In this document: positions 8,521 through 19,639 of the stretch, one piece after another
Position numbering within the stretch: position 1 is the first letter of the stretch
How the letters are laid out: the number at the start of each line of letters is the position of its first letter
NCBI RefSeq assembly: GCF_963678635.1
Contig: NC_087063.1
Span: forward strand, 43,664,759-43,728,758
Length of the DNA: 64,000 nucleotides
Direction: 5' to 3'
Source of the DNA: Symsagittifera roscoffensis
Taxonomy: Eukaryota; Xenacoelomorpha; Acoela; Convolutidae
Notes under the pieces: generated by a model
Database searches by the model: none
Seen by the model: only the letters and a program-made list of their open reading frames with translations
What the model was told of the DNA's origin: nothing
Position numbers and translations under genes: made by a program

Positions 8521-9014
8521 TGTTCGCCAAACACCAACGTCCATCATCCATCCTTCGAATTGCAGAAGAACTATTCTAAAAAACTCTGTAAAACCCGGAT
8601 GGGTGGAACCTGATCTAAACTACATTTTATGATTGGATAATTTAGATATTTTACCAATGTAAAGTATTTAATATTAACCAATCATGATCCATCTAACTAA
8701 CAACCCACTTATTTGTAAGTGCTGAAGTTACTTGTAATTTCAGCACCAGAGAGATTTGAATTTAACTTAGAAATTAGTTGGACTCTCCCGAGCACTTCAG
8801 CAACCGCAATAAACCAGTATACCCTAGATCTATTGAGCCTAGCAGAGACTAGTTAAACAACCTGAGACTAGATAGTATAAGAGTAAGATTAGGATCGGTA
8901 TTAGACTAAGAAGTTGCACGAATCTATCCGGCCGAAAATAAGATAGCGTGACGAGCAGACGGTGTACCCTATCCGAAATTACTCTATGAGTTAACCAACT
9001 CGGTCCTAACTCAA
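8521..9014 (+). repeat. 3' LTR of the envelope-bearing retroelement (5' boundary 8521 or 8587)
   Basis: From 8587 (TGTA) onward the sequence aligns, with many differences, to 63595-64000. Shared blocks include GGAACC, the AACCAATCAT region near 8680, the ATTTCAGCA/GTTTCAGCA region, and an almost identical stretch from ~8870 to 8990. Similarity continues to at least 9014, where the other copy meets the window edge, so the true end may be up to ~50 bases further right. An AATAAA at ~8809 could serve in polyadenylation. The position after the 3' UTR of the element makes it the 3' LTR. Confidence 0.65.
8910..8954 (+). promoter_or_regulatory. 45-bp block identical in both LTR copies
   Basis: Bases 8910-8954 (from GAAGTTGCACG to GCGTGACGA) are identical to 63895-63939, while the LTR sequence before it has diverged heavily. 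It contains CCGGCCG and GATAGCGTG. A constrained core-promoter, packaging or leader element is possible; which of these is unknown. Confidence 0.5.
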
Positions 9015-9798
9015 TAACCAAATACTAAGAAAGAAGCGAGTCCCTGTTGTATTGTTGCTCACTTTAAAAGCCAAAATTCAATAATCTGAGAGTTTAGTGA
9101 CCATTTCAGTCGATAATTTGGGATCTGATTCTAGCAATTTTACCATTTTTCCTTTACAGTTCTCTGCTTCAAGTTTGAAAATAAATTAATTACCAGCAGA
9201 AATATTTGGTTGAATCTGTTGTTAAAGTTTTATTTTGATATCACAAACAATGGTTAGCCAACACGACAATTTGGTAGCTCATTATTTCACCATTAAAGCT
9301 TTTTTTGATAGTCTATAGATAGTTAAACTGAGGTCTATTTAAGCGGACTATTAATAATAAATGAAATTGGGCCTCCTGTTTTCGGATGGAGACTTACTTA
9401 ATGTCTTTTCTTTTTAATTCTTCTATTTTGAAAACTTGAGCAATCTACGCCAAAAGAAAATAGCTTACCTTGAGTTCAATATTTATTCATCAATATCTAC
9501 TTTGTGGAATAATATTACTTCTTACTTAAAAGCAAAAAGCATCTTAATAAGTACTTTTTGGATAAAAACTACAAATTTAATTTAGTTCATTTTCTGATAA
9601 AAAGCTTAGCCGATATTACTTCAACAATTTGATTCTGTCAAACTTTTAAGTAATAAGCTCAGGAAGTTTCCTTGAGAGCAATCAGTTTTGAGAAAAACGC
9701 GCTTTAAAATGATGCCATGCTAGTTTTAACGGTATGACCAAATGAGCATATAGTATTTAAATCAATGTGTGACTTTTTTTTCTAGATTCAGCGGTTCT
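9015..9798. other. No gene seen
   Basis: AT-rich sequence with no supported ORF, RNA or repeat. The strand bias changes here: the A/C-rich composition of the first 9 kb gives way to T-rich sequence, marking the right edge of the retroelement somewhere near 9.05 kb. Confidence 0.4.
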
Positions 9799-10480
9799 AC
9801 CCGCGCTGACCTCCATAGACCGAATATGCTAATCATACAATTCCATAAACTAAGTCTATGGAAAAGGGGTAGTCGTACAAATTTTATACGCTTTGCTAAA
9901 ATATTGTCATCGAAATTTCAAGGAACACTTTTTTCTTATTTTGGCATAAAAGTTGTTGTATCGTATTAAAATTTTAAAAAAACTTCTTTAAAAAAATGCT
10001 AGCAGTCATACAGATGGAAATTGTATGACTAACTTTTTTTGATAGCGACAACAAAAAATGTTTCAAGTATTTTTGAAACCACCCAAAAAAATTTGTATTG
10101 TTTTTCAACCGCAAATCGAATTTGTACTCAAACAAAAATGCATAAAAATTTTTTTTGAATGCATGCAAAATTAAATTTTTGTGTTCATAACGTAGTCCTG
10201 GATACGCTAGTGTGGGAGTTTTTTCCTTTTCGCCTAATAATTTTTTTTAAAAACGCTTAAAATTCTTGTTTTGTATGGCATGTTTATGTAAGCCTTGATC
10301 AATGTCTGATCATTTAAAAAATTTAATTTGTTTGTTATATCATTTAAAGTTTGTTATATCATTTGAGTAAAACAGCTCTAAGACAATTCATGTCAATTTT
10401 TATTCATGCAATAATGCAATACTTTTTTTATACATGAGTAAAATAAGCAATGTATCATGATTAGCTATAGAGGTTTCCCT
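9799..10480 (-). mobile_element. TIR element, copy 1 of the CCGGGTTGACC family (degenerate)
   Basis: The left end reads CCGCGCTGACCTCCATAGACC followed by GCTAATCATAC, matching in reverse complement the right end of the element at 36844-37612. The interior also matches in inverted order: the GGCATGTTTATGTAAGCC stretch near 10275 pairs with 37240-37280, and the Phe-rich-looking T runs near 10100 pair with ~37400-37470. The far end near 10455-10480 (ATGATTAGC then GGTTTCCC) is eroded. The element has no coding capacity and is probably a non-autonomous DNA transposon. Confidence 0.55.
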
Positions 10481-12779
10481 GCTCTGAGAACTTTTTTGTA
10501 AAGCCACCAATAATTTGATTAATGAGCTCAAACTAATTTTTCTAAACTACCACAGAAATTTACCGCCAAAGTTGTCGATACTAGTTTTTTGAAAGGTGAA
10601 TAATCTTCAAGCCTTTATTATAACTTTTCATTTTATCTGTCATCAAAGTATCGATGTTTCTTTAGGGCCCTAGCTGGAAATGAATTTTCATTTTCAGAAC
10701 TGTGGAAAAGCATTAGTTGAAATTCTGTTTCAAAACAATACTGAACATTGATTGGGTCAATTAGATTTTAATTAAATAGTTTTGCTGCCACTTTTTCAAA
10801 ATCAAAGTTTTTTGACACCAAATAGATACCTTAAAAGTAGGAGAGATCTCTAACTTAAAATCGCTGAAACTCAAATCGTTTGGTTGTTGCTTCTTGTTAC
10901 ATAAAAGTTTCAATCACCCAGGAAAAAAAAATCATCCACAAATTCCAACCTCCTGCATAGAAAATATATGTCACATGATTGATACACCTTGTTCATTGAT
11001 GTTTTTTGCAAACTAATTCTCGGCGTCTTGTATAAAATTTTGATTATTGAAACTATTTTTTTTTTCAGTTTTTAGGCTAAAAACTGTGATATATGTTAAC
11101 AATCCGTCCATATGTAATTAAAGAGTTTTAGTCACTACAAAGCAAACGTGTGGTAAATGTACTGGAAAGCAAGTTTGTCAGTGCCATACAAAACAGGCAA
11201 CTTTTAGTCAAGCTTTTTCTAAATCTTTATGATTTTTTTGTAACTTTTTTGGAACCTAGTGTTGTTGATTTTGTCTATTTAGAAAAAAAAATTTTTTGAA
11301 TTTCGGTTTATGAATGTGGTCAGTTCCTTATGAGCTAATTGCATAGCAACTAGCTATATTGCTTGTATATTTACTGCTTTGATTTTTGTCTTTTTCTAGA
11401 ATTTTTTTGCCCCTATTTTACAGCAAAGCAGATATTTTCGGATACTTGAAACAGATAATTTCGTTAAAATATGAGTTTAAGATTTTCACCTGCATAGTAT
11501 TTCAATGAGTTATGCTTAAGTTTCTTGTTACCAAAAATATATGAGGCGACAGTTTGTTGCAAGCAACTGTTGGTCGCTGGCGACAAATAGTAGCATTTGC
11601 AAAAGCGAAATTTCGATGCAAGTCAACTTTTCGAAAAAATTGTGCAACTAATTCGAACTGAATTGATTTTACAATGCGCAGCAACCAAGAGGCTATGCCT
11701 TAGCGAATGTATGACTCGATATGGAATGTTTCGCGGAAAAATATAGTAGATAATCCTGAACAGATGGCTTTGCGACCAATTGTCGTTGTTTGTAATTGCG
11801 ACTAATTGTCACTTGCTAAGAACTGTTGGTTGTGACGATTTGTCGCCGTTCCCTACAAATATATTGATGACATAAAAAGACAAATTTATAATAATTTGCC
11901 AAATTTAATTGTTTTGGATTGGATGGGAACTATCATTTTTTAAAATTTGTACCTCAAACAGTCAAACTCAAACAAACAGCCTCTGGCAATTTTTGAATGA
12001 CGCATTTGGTCGATATATCTGTCACCCGAAATCTGAAGATGTTTTTTAACTAGAGCAAAATTATAAAAACACAAAATCTCTGAGAAGGGTATAAATATTT
12101 TGCCTTTTAATCGCCAAACAGCTTTTATCGTTTCGGTACATGGTTGTTATGAAAATCAGCTCAAGAATTTTAGTGTAGGGTTTCGTTAAGGTTCCAATTG
12201 AATCAAACACATGTTAAATGGTCTGAAAAACAACCTGAAGCCAAGTATAATGTCATATCAAGTTATTACAAACTGGTACGTTTCTTGCGGGGAAAGCGAA
12301 TACGAGAAACAGTGATCTAAACTAGTGATATTTTTTCAGACTAAGGTCAAAGGAACATTGGCTGAATGGTTTAAAAATCAGACCAAAATAGTGTCGCAGC
12401 AAACAAGCAGACCGGCAGAATCATAGCGGAAAATAGAGATCTAGACTTGTATGTGATCTTGTCAGACTGCGAGTCTGACTTACCACCCCAGCGAAGTTTA
12501 TGACCGCTTACCTTTTCAACTGGCGACTATAAACAAGCCGCTTTATGGAATGCGTCCTCCTTCATTTACAATTTCGCCGATTCTCTGGAAACTAATCGGC
12601 CTCTGTTGTATCAACTGCCATTCAGCACATCATTTTTTTGATATTTAATTAGCATATATTTTGTCTGGGAGGAGTTTAGCTTAGCAGTTGGCCATAAAAG
12701 GAAATATCTGCTCGCTGTGGTGTTACGCTTTCGTTGTTACCAAATAGTAGCTAATTACTTGATCACATGTTTTTTACAG
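10481..12779. other. No gene seen
   Basis: About 2.3 kb of AT-rich DNA. Only short frames occur on either strand, none with family features. Around 11550-11860 the motif GCGACNAATTGTCG/TTGGTCGCTGGCGAC recurs in degenerate form (several GCGAC and TTGTCGC words), but I could not resolve a repeat unit. Confidence 0.3.
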
Positions 12780-12793
12780 CTCTTTTCTTTTGA

Positions 12794-12902
12794 ATTAAAG
12801 TGCACTGTACAATCATTCTGCCTCTTGGGGTTATTATAAAACGTAGGTTGAATGATGCGGTTCGTTTTTTAAAACATTACGGATCAAAACGAGAACTTCA
12901 AA
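12794..12902 (+). other. Weak candidate exon ending in a consensus splice donor
   Basis: A frame open for ~36 codons ends exactly at AAG before GTAAGTCTG (donor at 12903). The last residues read LNDAVRFLKHYGSKRELQ, more protein-like than the surroundings. There is no ATG in the frame and no good acceptor in phase, and the frame is short, so chance is likely. Confidence 0.15.
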
Positions 12903-12959
12903 GGTAAGTCTGTCAAAATTGCTTTACTAGTAACAAGTAACAACAAAGGTGGAATTGGG

Positions 12960-13245
12960 CGGACCCGGGTCAGGATGCTCACTCTATGTTCCGACTATCT
13001 CGATCAAAATTCGGTATGTTCCGACAGTTTCTGCCAATTTTGCGCGTTTTTTACCGTCTCGGCCGAATTCAAGCTAGTTGCAAATTCGAGCTTGTTCGAC
13101 TGAAAAAGTGCTCGACTTTTGTTGACCCACGCCAGATATGTTTTGACCGTTTTGACCAAGAAAACATGCTCGGACTTTGGACGACTCATGTAGGATATGT
13201 TTTGACGACCGTCTCGACCCAGTGCGGTGTGTTTTGACATCCAAT
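12960..13245. repeat. Degenerate motif array (TATGTTTTGACCG.CTCGACC type)
   Basis: Words of the form ATGTT(TT/CC)GAC followed by CGTCTCGACC or close variants recur irregularly at ~30-70 base spacing. This region is visibly richer in G+C than its surroundings. Open frames of 83-85 codons occur on both strands at once, as expected for a repeat rather than a gene. A related array lies at 13816-14035. Confidence 0.4.
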
Positions 13246-13815
13246 TTACATGACTAACCAAAATTTAAAAAAAAACAAATATTAGCTTATCTGGTAATAT
13301 GTAATATCCCAATAACTTATTTTATCAGCATCAAATAAAAAATAGTTTAAAACTGAAACGCTCTGTTGAGATAAACTACTCTTAAATTGTGTTTTTCCAT
13401 CTAATGAATTTTAAATTTTTTGTTCCAAGCATTGAAATACAAAATTTTGTATTTGGGTGTGTTTTAGTTTTTCGTTTTTATTTTTCCACGCAAAATCAAG
13501 TAACACAAATAGTCATCAAAATGGGTTGCGTGATATATCATATTAAAGCCATTTCGGTCCTGATTTGAACGACTCTAAAATTGTTCAAAAATGCGGCAGT
13601 ATTGATAAAAACAGGTTAAAAAATTTTGCTTTTTAGTCTAAATTTGAACCAATCAAGGCAGGCTTACAACAGCTTAATTATGTTTAATAAATTCAATTTA
13701 AGCCGTGAAAACCTAGTTTCACTGAATTAATGTTAGTTTTTGGGAATCAAAAACTTCAACAATCCAAAAGTTTCGAAAAGATTCGAACTTGCATTTTTAA
13801 AGAATATGTTCGGAA

Positions 13816-14035
13816 GATTCTGTACCTGACCAGAAACCGGCTAGCACTGTTCAATTTCTGCCAATAGAGCAAAAAAAAGGTATATTTCGACCGTGCTCGA
13901 GGTATGCTTTGGCCGTAATCGACATATGTTTTGACCGCGCTCGACCAAATTTCGATTTGTTTCTTCCGTGCTCGAAGTAAGTTTTGAGTTTATGCTCGAC
14001 CCAAACCCGTGTATTGAAAACTTCTTTTTGGTTGA
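13816..14035. repeat. Second degenerate array of the same motif
   Basis: Contains several variants of CGACCGTGCTCGA followed by TATGTTTTGACCG, related to the array at 12960-13245 and separated from it by ~570 bases without recognisable features. Overlapping ORFs on the minus strand (13841-14041 and 13851-14039) are in two frames and share repeats, so I do not call them genes. Confidence 0.4.
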
Positions 14036-14040
14036 GCACA

Positions 14041-14325
14041 ATATATATTTCGCACTATTAACGCGTAAGCGGAGGGTTAATCCGTTTTAGAAGTTGTTCC
14101 AAATTGTTAAAGGAAGCTTGTTTGCCATAATTGGTTTGTTACAAGGAGCGAAATCTATCCTTTTGTACTTTATATGGCGTGTGGGGGGATGATTGTTGAT
14201 AAAAAATTTCAAATTAAAAAAAAAATTCATTTTTCTTATTTCAGTGAAATTTTTAATGTTATTACTGCTCCATAAACCTTAATTTGGGTGCCCTGATACC
14301 AGCAATGATACCAGCAATTTTGTTT
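14041..14325 (+). mobile_element. HINE-like element, 3' half only
   Basis: Starts at the internal palindromic region (cgcactattaacgcgtaag) and continues through the GCGTGTGGGGGGATGATT block to TTACTGCTCCATAAACCTT. It then passes into an eroded version of the terminal hairpin (tgccctgataccagcaa). The 5' half is missing. Confidence 0.6.
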
Positions 14326-14678
14326 TTTTAAATTGCATGTAAGATAACAAGTTTCAACAAGATTTTAAAATAACCCTCTTTGTGGACAGCGACTACATTA
14401 GGATTATTATTGAAAAACTAAGTTTAGAGCCCCAAAACAAAAAATAACTTTGTGATTGCTTCAACGGAGCCAAAACAAAACCTTTTTGTTGTAAAATTCT
14501 GGGTGCGAGTTTCCTAAAATAAATTGCCCTATATTAATTCCAATAAAATTCAGTGTAATTTTTGTTCTGATCTTTTGGTTTCATGTGAACCTATTTTGGA
14601 AAAAATGCGATGAAAACTTCTAGTTTTTGTCGTTTGTCCGGACATTAAATCGGTACTGTATTGGACTATAAAACAAAA

Positions 14679-15216
14679 CAAGACTGCTCGTATCAGGGCG
14701 AAGCCCTGAATGTTCCGACCGCCTTTTAAGGGTTTTATGGAGCAGTAATAACATTAAAAAATTAAATGTAATTAAATAATAAGAATTTTTTTTCTTCTAA
14801 AATTTGAAATTTTTATGAAAATCATCCCCCCACACGCCATTTAAAGTACAAAAAGATAGATTTAGCTCCTTGTAACAAATCAATTATGGCAAATAAGCTT
14901 CTTTCAACCAATTTGGAACAATTTTAAGACGGATTAACTCTCCGCTTGCGCGTTAATAGCGCGAAATTATCGCGCGTTAATTGTCCCAAATTGGTCAAAA
15001 TGGCCAAAATGGCAATCTTTAAAGCCCCATAACTTTACCAAAACTGATCACAGGTAAAATATTTTTTCAAATTTAAGCTCCGGACAACAATATCTTTTGT
15101 TTGATAAAAAAAAATTCCGTCACAAATGGCTAGTTAAAAAGTCGAAATTTGTCTGAAGAAAAAAAAACCCACCCGAGCACAAATATTCCGTTACTTTCGT
15201 ATCGAAAGTCGGAACA
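14679..15216 (-). mobile_element. HINE-like non-autonomous element, copy B
   Basis: Full-length ~538-bp copy. Read on the minus strand it starts TGTTCCGACTTTCGATACGA and contains an internal palindrome around AACGCGCGATAATTTCGCGC. It ends with a sub-terminal GTCGGAAC (inverted match to the start), a CAGGGCTTCGCCCTG hairpin and GCAGTCTTGT. Flanking bases are T's on the element strand. Sub-terminal inverted repeats plus a 3' hairpin and T-rich targets match the published structure of Helentron-associated elements; no protein is encoded. It forms an inverted pair with copy C. Confidence 0.65.
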
Positions 15217-15414
15217 ATAAATATACACAAATTCCACCAAGTATCGCTGGGTTCCACAATCTGGTAATGGATTTCGTAGTAAACAATCTCGAATTTGTTG
15301 TTTTTTGCCTCTCATTTGTACCTTTTGTCGCCGGATTCCGTATTTTGTCACAGATTCTACAAACTGTTTCTGGATTGCGTGGTTTGTTTTTGAGCATGAA
15401 TAAACTTGCGTTGT

Positions 15415-15951
15415 TGTTCCGACTTTCGATACGAAAGTAACGGAATATTTGTGCTCGGGGTGGGTTTTTTTTTTCTTCAGACAAATTTCGACTTTTTAAC
15501 TTGCCATTTTTCACGGAATTTTTTTATATCATTCAAATATCATTTATGTCCTGAGCTTAAATTTGAAAAGATATGTCACCTGTGATCGATTTTCGTAAAG
15601 TTATGAGGGTTTAAAGATTGTCATTTTGACCAATTTGGGACAATTAACGCGCGATATAATTCGCGCTATTAACGCGTAAGCTGAGATTTAATCCGTCTTA
15701 TAAATCGTTCCAAATTGGTTGAACGAAGCTTATTTGCCATAATTGATGTGTTACAAGGAACGAAAACTATCTTTTTGTACCTTTATATGGCGTGTGGGGG
15801 GATGATTTTCATTAAAAATTTCAAATTTTAGAAAAAAAATTTTTCATTTTATTTTATTTCATATAATGTTTTTATGTTATTACTGCTGCTCCATAAGACT
15901 TCAAAAGCAGTCGGAACATTCAGGGCTTCGCCCTGATACGAGCAGTCTTGT
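15415..15951 (+). mobile_element. HINE-like non-autonomous element, copy C
   Basis: Full-length copy in opposite orientation to copy B. It starts TGTTCCGAC at 15415, and its hairpin and GCAGTCTTGT end at 15951. With copy B it forms two ~537-bp arms around a 198-base spacer (15217-15414) of unrelated sequence, so the whole 1.27 kb could fold into a giant hairpin. The ORFs overlapping this spacer on the minus strand arise from the element ends and are not genes. Confidence 0.65.
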
Positions 15952-16160
15952 TTAACTTATGGCCTTTTTTTAGAATGCACTGAGAATACACTGAGGTAGT
16001 GTTTCCTCCCATACTTTGACTATTATGCTATACAATTATGCTAAACCCTCACAACGTTATGCTATACTTTAACAATTGATTTTTTGTTTCCGATTTTTTA
16101 AATAGTAGCACTTATTTTTGCTTCAGTTGCACCAATTGCGTATAACAAAAAATTAAATAA

Positions 16161-16704
16161 ACAAGACTGCTCGTATCAGGGCGAAGCCCTGAATGTTCCG
16201 ACTGCTTTTTAAGGCTTATGGAGCAGCAGTAAGAACATAAAAAATTAAAAAGAAATAAAATGAAATGAAAATATTTTTTTCTAAAATTTGAAATTTTTTA
16301 TAAAAATCATCCCCCCACACGCCATATAAAGTACAAAAAGATAGATTTCGTTCATTGTAACAAATCAATTATGGCACATAAGCTTCGTTCAACCAATTTG
16401 GAACGATTTATAAGACGGATTACATCTCCGCTTACGCGTTAATAGCGCGAATTATATCGCGCGTTAATTGTCCCAAATTGGTCAAAATGGCCAAAATGGT
16501 AATCTTTAAACCCTCACAATGTTACGCAAAATGATCACAGGTGAAATATCTTTTCAATTTTAAGCTCAAGATAACAATACCTTTTGAATGATATAAAAAA
16601 ATTCCGTCAAAAATGGCTAGTTAAAAAGTCGAAATGTGTCTGAAGAAAAAAAAACCCACCCCGAGCACAAATATTTCGTTACTTTCGTATCGAAAGTCGG
16701 AACA
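16161..16704 (-). mobile_element. HINE-like non-autonomous element, copy D
   Basis: Full-length copy with the same ends, hairpin and internal palindrome as copies B and C. It has a duplicated GCA in the GCTCCATAAG region, as in copy C, so these two may be closest relatives. Confidence 0.65.
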
Positions 16705-17323
16705 ATAATTTAAGATTTTTTTGTTCTATTTGTGGTTGTAACCGCTGGGCAAGAGATAAAGGTTCGTAAAAATATGTTTTAATGGCAGGCCTCCATGAAT
16801 TTCAAGCACTATTTTGTTTTCGAGGAACAAAATTTGGGTAACATCCCTAAGTTGGCGTAACGCTATTTCATGCTGAATTAGTTATTTATCAGATATTACT
16901 TAACATCAAATTCCAGAGTACCATTCCATTTGAGTTGATATTGACTTTTTGTAACGAAACATATAGCTCACTCATAACACTTGGAACCTGAGCTGAATTC
17001 AGTCATAGAGTTGATCTGCAACAGTGTTGAAAATGCAAGAACACTTTTTCGTCAAGTTAATCAGATAAACAGTAAAAGCATCTAACCCAAGCATCCCTCA
17101 GTGAAAGATTCGCCTAACTGCTCAATATTTCATGCATAAATAGATATCTAAATACAGGAATAATTAATTGACAAAATGCCATTGAGGGTATATTTTAGTT
17201 TGTATTGCTCGAATCCGCAAAAATCTTTCGAAACTTGAATTGCAGTTCAATCAAGAATGATATAGCTTCAAAATATTGATAAACTTAGAACTTCATAAAA
17301 TTTTGTTTCTATGCTATACTTTA
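16705..17323. other. Spacer between HINE copies, no gene seen
   Basis: About 620 bases with no supported ORF. Its right end, ATGCTATACTTTAACA near 17309, also occurs at 16055-16075 between copies C and D. Confidence 0.3.
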
Positions 17324-17922
17324 ACAAGACTGCTCGTATCAGGGCGAAGCCCTGAATGTTCCGACTGCCTTTTAAGGTTTATGGGGCAGTAATAACAAAA
17401 AAAAGTAAATGTAAATAATAAAATGAACATTTTTTGTTAAATTTGAAATTTTTTTAATGAAAATCATTCCCCCACACGCCATATAAAGTACATCATTTTT
17501 TGTTCTAAAAATTTGAAATTTTTTAAATGAAAATCATCCCCCAACACGCCATTTAAAGTACAAAAGGATAGATTTCGCTCCTTGCAACAAATCAATTATG
17601 ACAAATAAGCTTCTTTCAACCACCAACTTAGAATGATTTCTAAGACGGATTAAGTCTCCACTTACGCGTTAATAGCGCGAAATATATCGCGCGTTAATTG
17701 TCCTAAATTGGCCAAAATGGCAATCTATAAACCCCCGTAACTTTACGCAAAATGATCACAGGTAAAACATCTTTTCAAATTTAAGCTCAGGACATTAATG
17801 GCTTTCGAATGATATAAAAAATTCTGTTCAAAGTGGCTAGTTAAAAAGTCGAAATTTGTCTGAAGAAAAAAACCCACTCCGAGCACAAATATTCCGTTAC
17901 TTTCGAAACGAAAGTCGGAACA
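17324..17922 (-). mobile_element. HINE-like non-autonomous element, copy E, with internal duplication
   Basis: Both ends are present, but the copy is ~60 bases longer than its relatives. The segment with the AAATCAT(C/T)CCCC and ACACGCCAT(A/T)TAAAGTAC blocks occurs twice in tandem (about 17425-17492 and 17493-17560), with small differences between the two halves. Confidence 0.65.
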
Positions 17923-18349
17923 AAAAGGTCAAAATACTGTCACTGAAGTGAACAAAAGAAGAGTATTAGATGAAAAACTGCTTTTTTCCGCTGATGTAAT
18001 TTATTATAGAAAAAGCTCATAGATCAAATATGGTTTAATATTTAAGCCTATCGTCCGAATTCAAGCCGATTTAAAATAAATCAAAAATTATTGTCTCAAG
18101 GTTACAACCCGGTGAGAGGATAACTTCAAAATTTGGTTCTACTGCAATATTATATTTTGTGGTTCCGGCAAATCACAAAGGAGATCTCAGTTGAATAAAA
18201 CAGGCCTGTTTAAGGATAGTTCATTTCTATTATTTTGTCATGTTCCAGACTGAGTTATTTCATTGAGCAATATTTTTGTTGTGACTAGAACATTTTATCT
18301 CTCACGCAATTTCGATATCGCATGAGAGCTCGAACTTGTTTACTATCAT

Positions 18350-19513
18350 CCCGCACTGGAGTTCTATGGATCATAATAGATTATATTGTCCTTTTATAGT
18401 CAGCATCTGTTAAATTACAAAAATAATCGATTATAATCCATCAAAAATGGTTTATAATCCTTGTATTTTTATATCACGATGATCTATTATAATCGGTTAT
18501 AATCCATTAAAAATGGTTTATATTTATTATACTTTTTATGCTAACATAATCCCTTATAATGGTTTATAATCAATTTTAATGGATTTTTTTGAAAGGTTAA
18601 TCATGAAATTTTACAACTTTTTTTTCAAATTTATTGCATTTACTATTTAGTGCAGTTGCTACGTATTAGGCATAAAAAGTTACATTTCACTTTTCTGTTT
18701 TTATATATTTTTGTCTTATATACCATGTTCATCCCCTCCCTGTTTACCCCCCCCCCCCCCCCCGCCGCCGCCGTTTTCCTCCCTGTTTACATCCCCCGCA
18801 CCTCCCTGCCAGTTTACCACAACTGCCATTCTCCCCCTCTTATGGGGGACTTTTTATTGATAGACTTTGGGGACGGGGGTTTATGATTTACAACCTGCTA
18901 TCATCCCTCCCCCCCCCCCCCGTTTACCCCTCCTCATTTTACCATTTTACCCCCCCCCCCCCACCATCTTAGCTTAAACCCACCCCCGGTTTGCTGAACT
19001 TGGGCGGGGTAAGAAATGGGGAGAGGGTGGAACAACTGAGTAACCTCCCTCCTCCGTCCTCGTTCAAAATGCTAAAAAAAACTGGGGGGTGGTAAACTGT
19101 AACTTGGAGGGGGGTTCGGGGGTAAACTTTAGTAAACATGGGGGTGGGCGTAGAGATAATGCGGATTGGGGGCATAATATTGGGGGCATAGTAGCGTGGG
19201 GTGTTTTTTCGAGTAGGTTTAGATTGCGAGTAGGCCGTGAGTAACGCAGAAATGTTGCAAGTTTTGCAAATGATTTTACAAAAAAATGTAAAGATTATAA
19301 CCAGTTATAATCAATTAAAATGGGTTTTAAAGGGTTCATAATCCAATATAATGGATTTTATTGGATTGTGTTTTTACGAAGACAATCGATTATAATGACA
19401 ATATAATCAATTTTGTGGTCTAAATTAGCAAACAAAAATGAATTATGATTACAACATTTTAGAAAACAGTTTTCCTTTATAATCGATTATTATCCATGGA
19501 ACTCCGGTGCGGG
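18350..19513. mobile_element. Foldback element 1 (ATTATAATC arms, poly-C core)
   Basis: The left terminus CCCGCACTGGAGTTC is matched in inverted orientation by the right terminus ending at 19513 (GAACTCCGGTGCGGG). Both ends lead into arms (18365-18590 and 19290-19495) built of repeated AATCGATTATAATGG/CCATT words that can pair with each other and within themselves. The core (18745-19200) is strikingly different: runs of up to ~16 C, many CCCTCCC words and GGGG runs. ORFs in the core are by-products; the same core recurs inverted at 38.9-39.25 kb without a conserved frame. It has no transposase, so it is a non-autonomous foldback or TIR element. Confidence 0.65.
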
Positions 19514-19639
19514 GGATTCAGTACACGATCTGACTTTATCAAAATAAACATATTTAAAAGTGTCATGAAAATTGGGTTGAATTAATTTTGCAAAAAGTAA
19601 GTAGATGTGCTGTTTCTTGGCTTCATGTTTGTTTCTTAC

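Noticed and set aside
8839-9021. Minus-strand ORF that also appears at 63794-64000 with similar protein
   Set aside because: The similarity comes from the shared LTR DNA, including a 45-bp identical block; the ORF ends differ and no start signal or family feature supports a gene.
18650-19175. Pro-rich ORFs over the poly-C core, with a GDFLL.DFG segment also seen at 38869-39237
   Set aside because: The matching segments lie in homologous foldback DNA. Frames outside them are not conserved and homopolymer runs create the Pro stretches.
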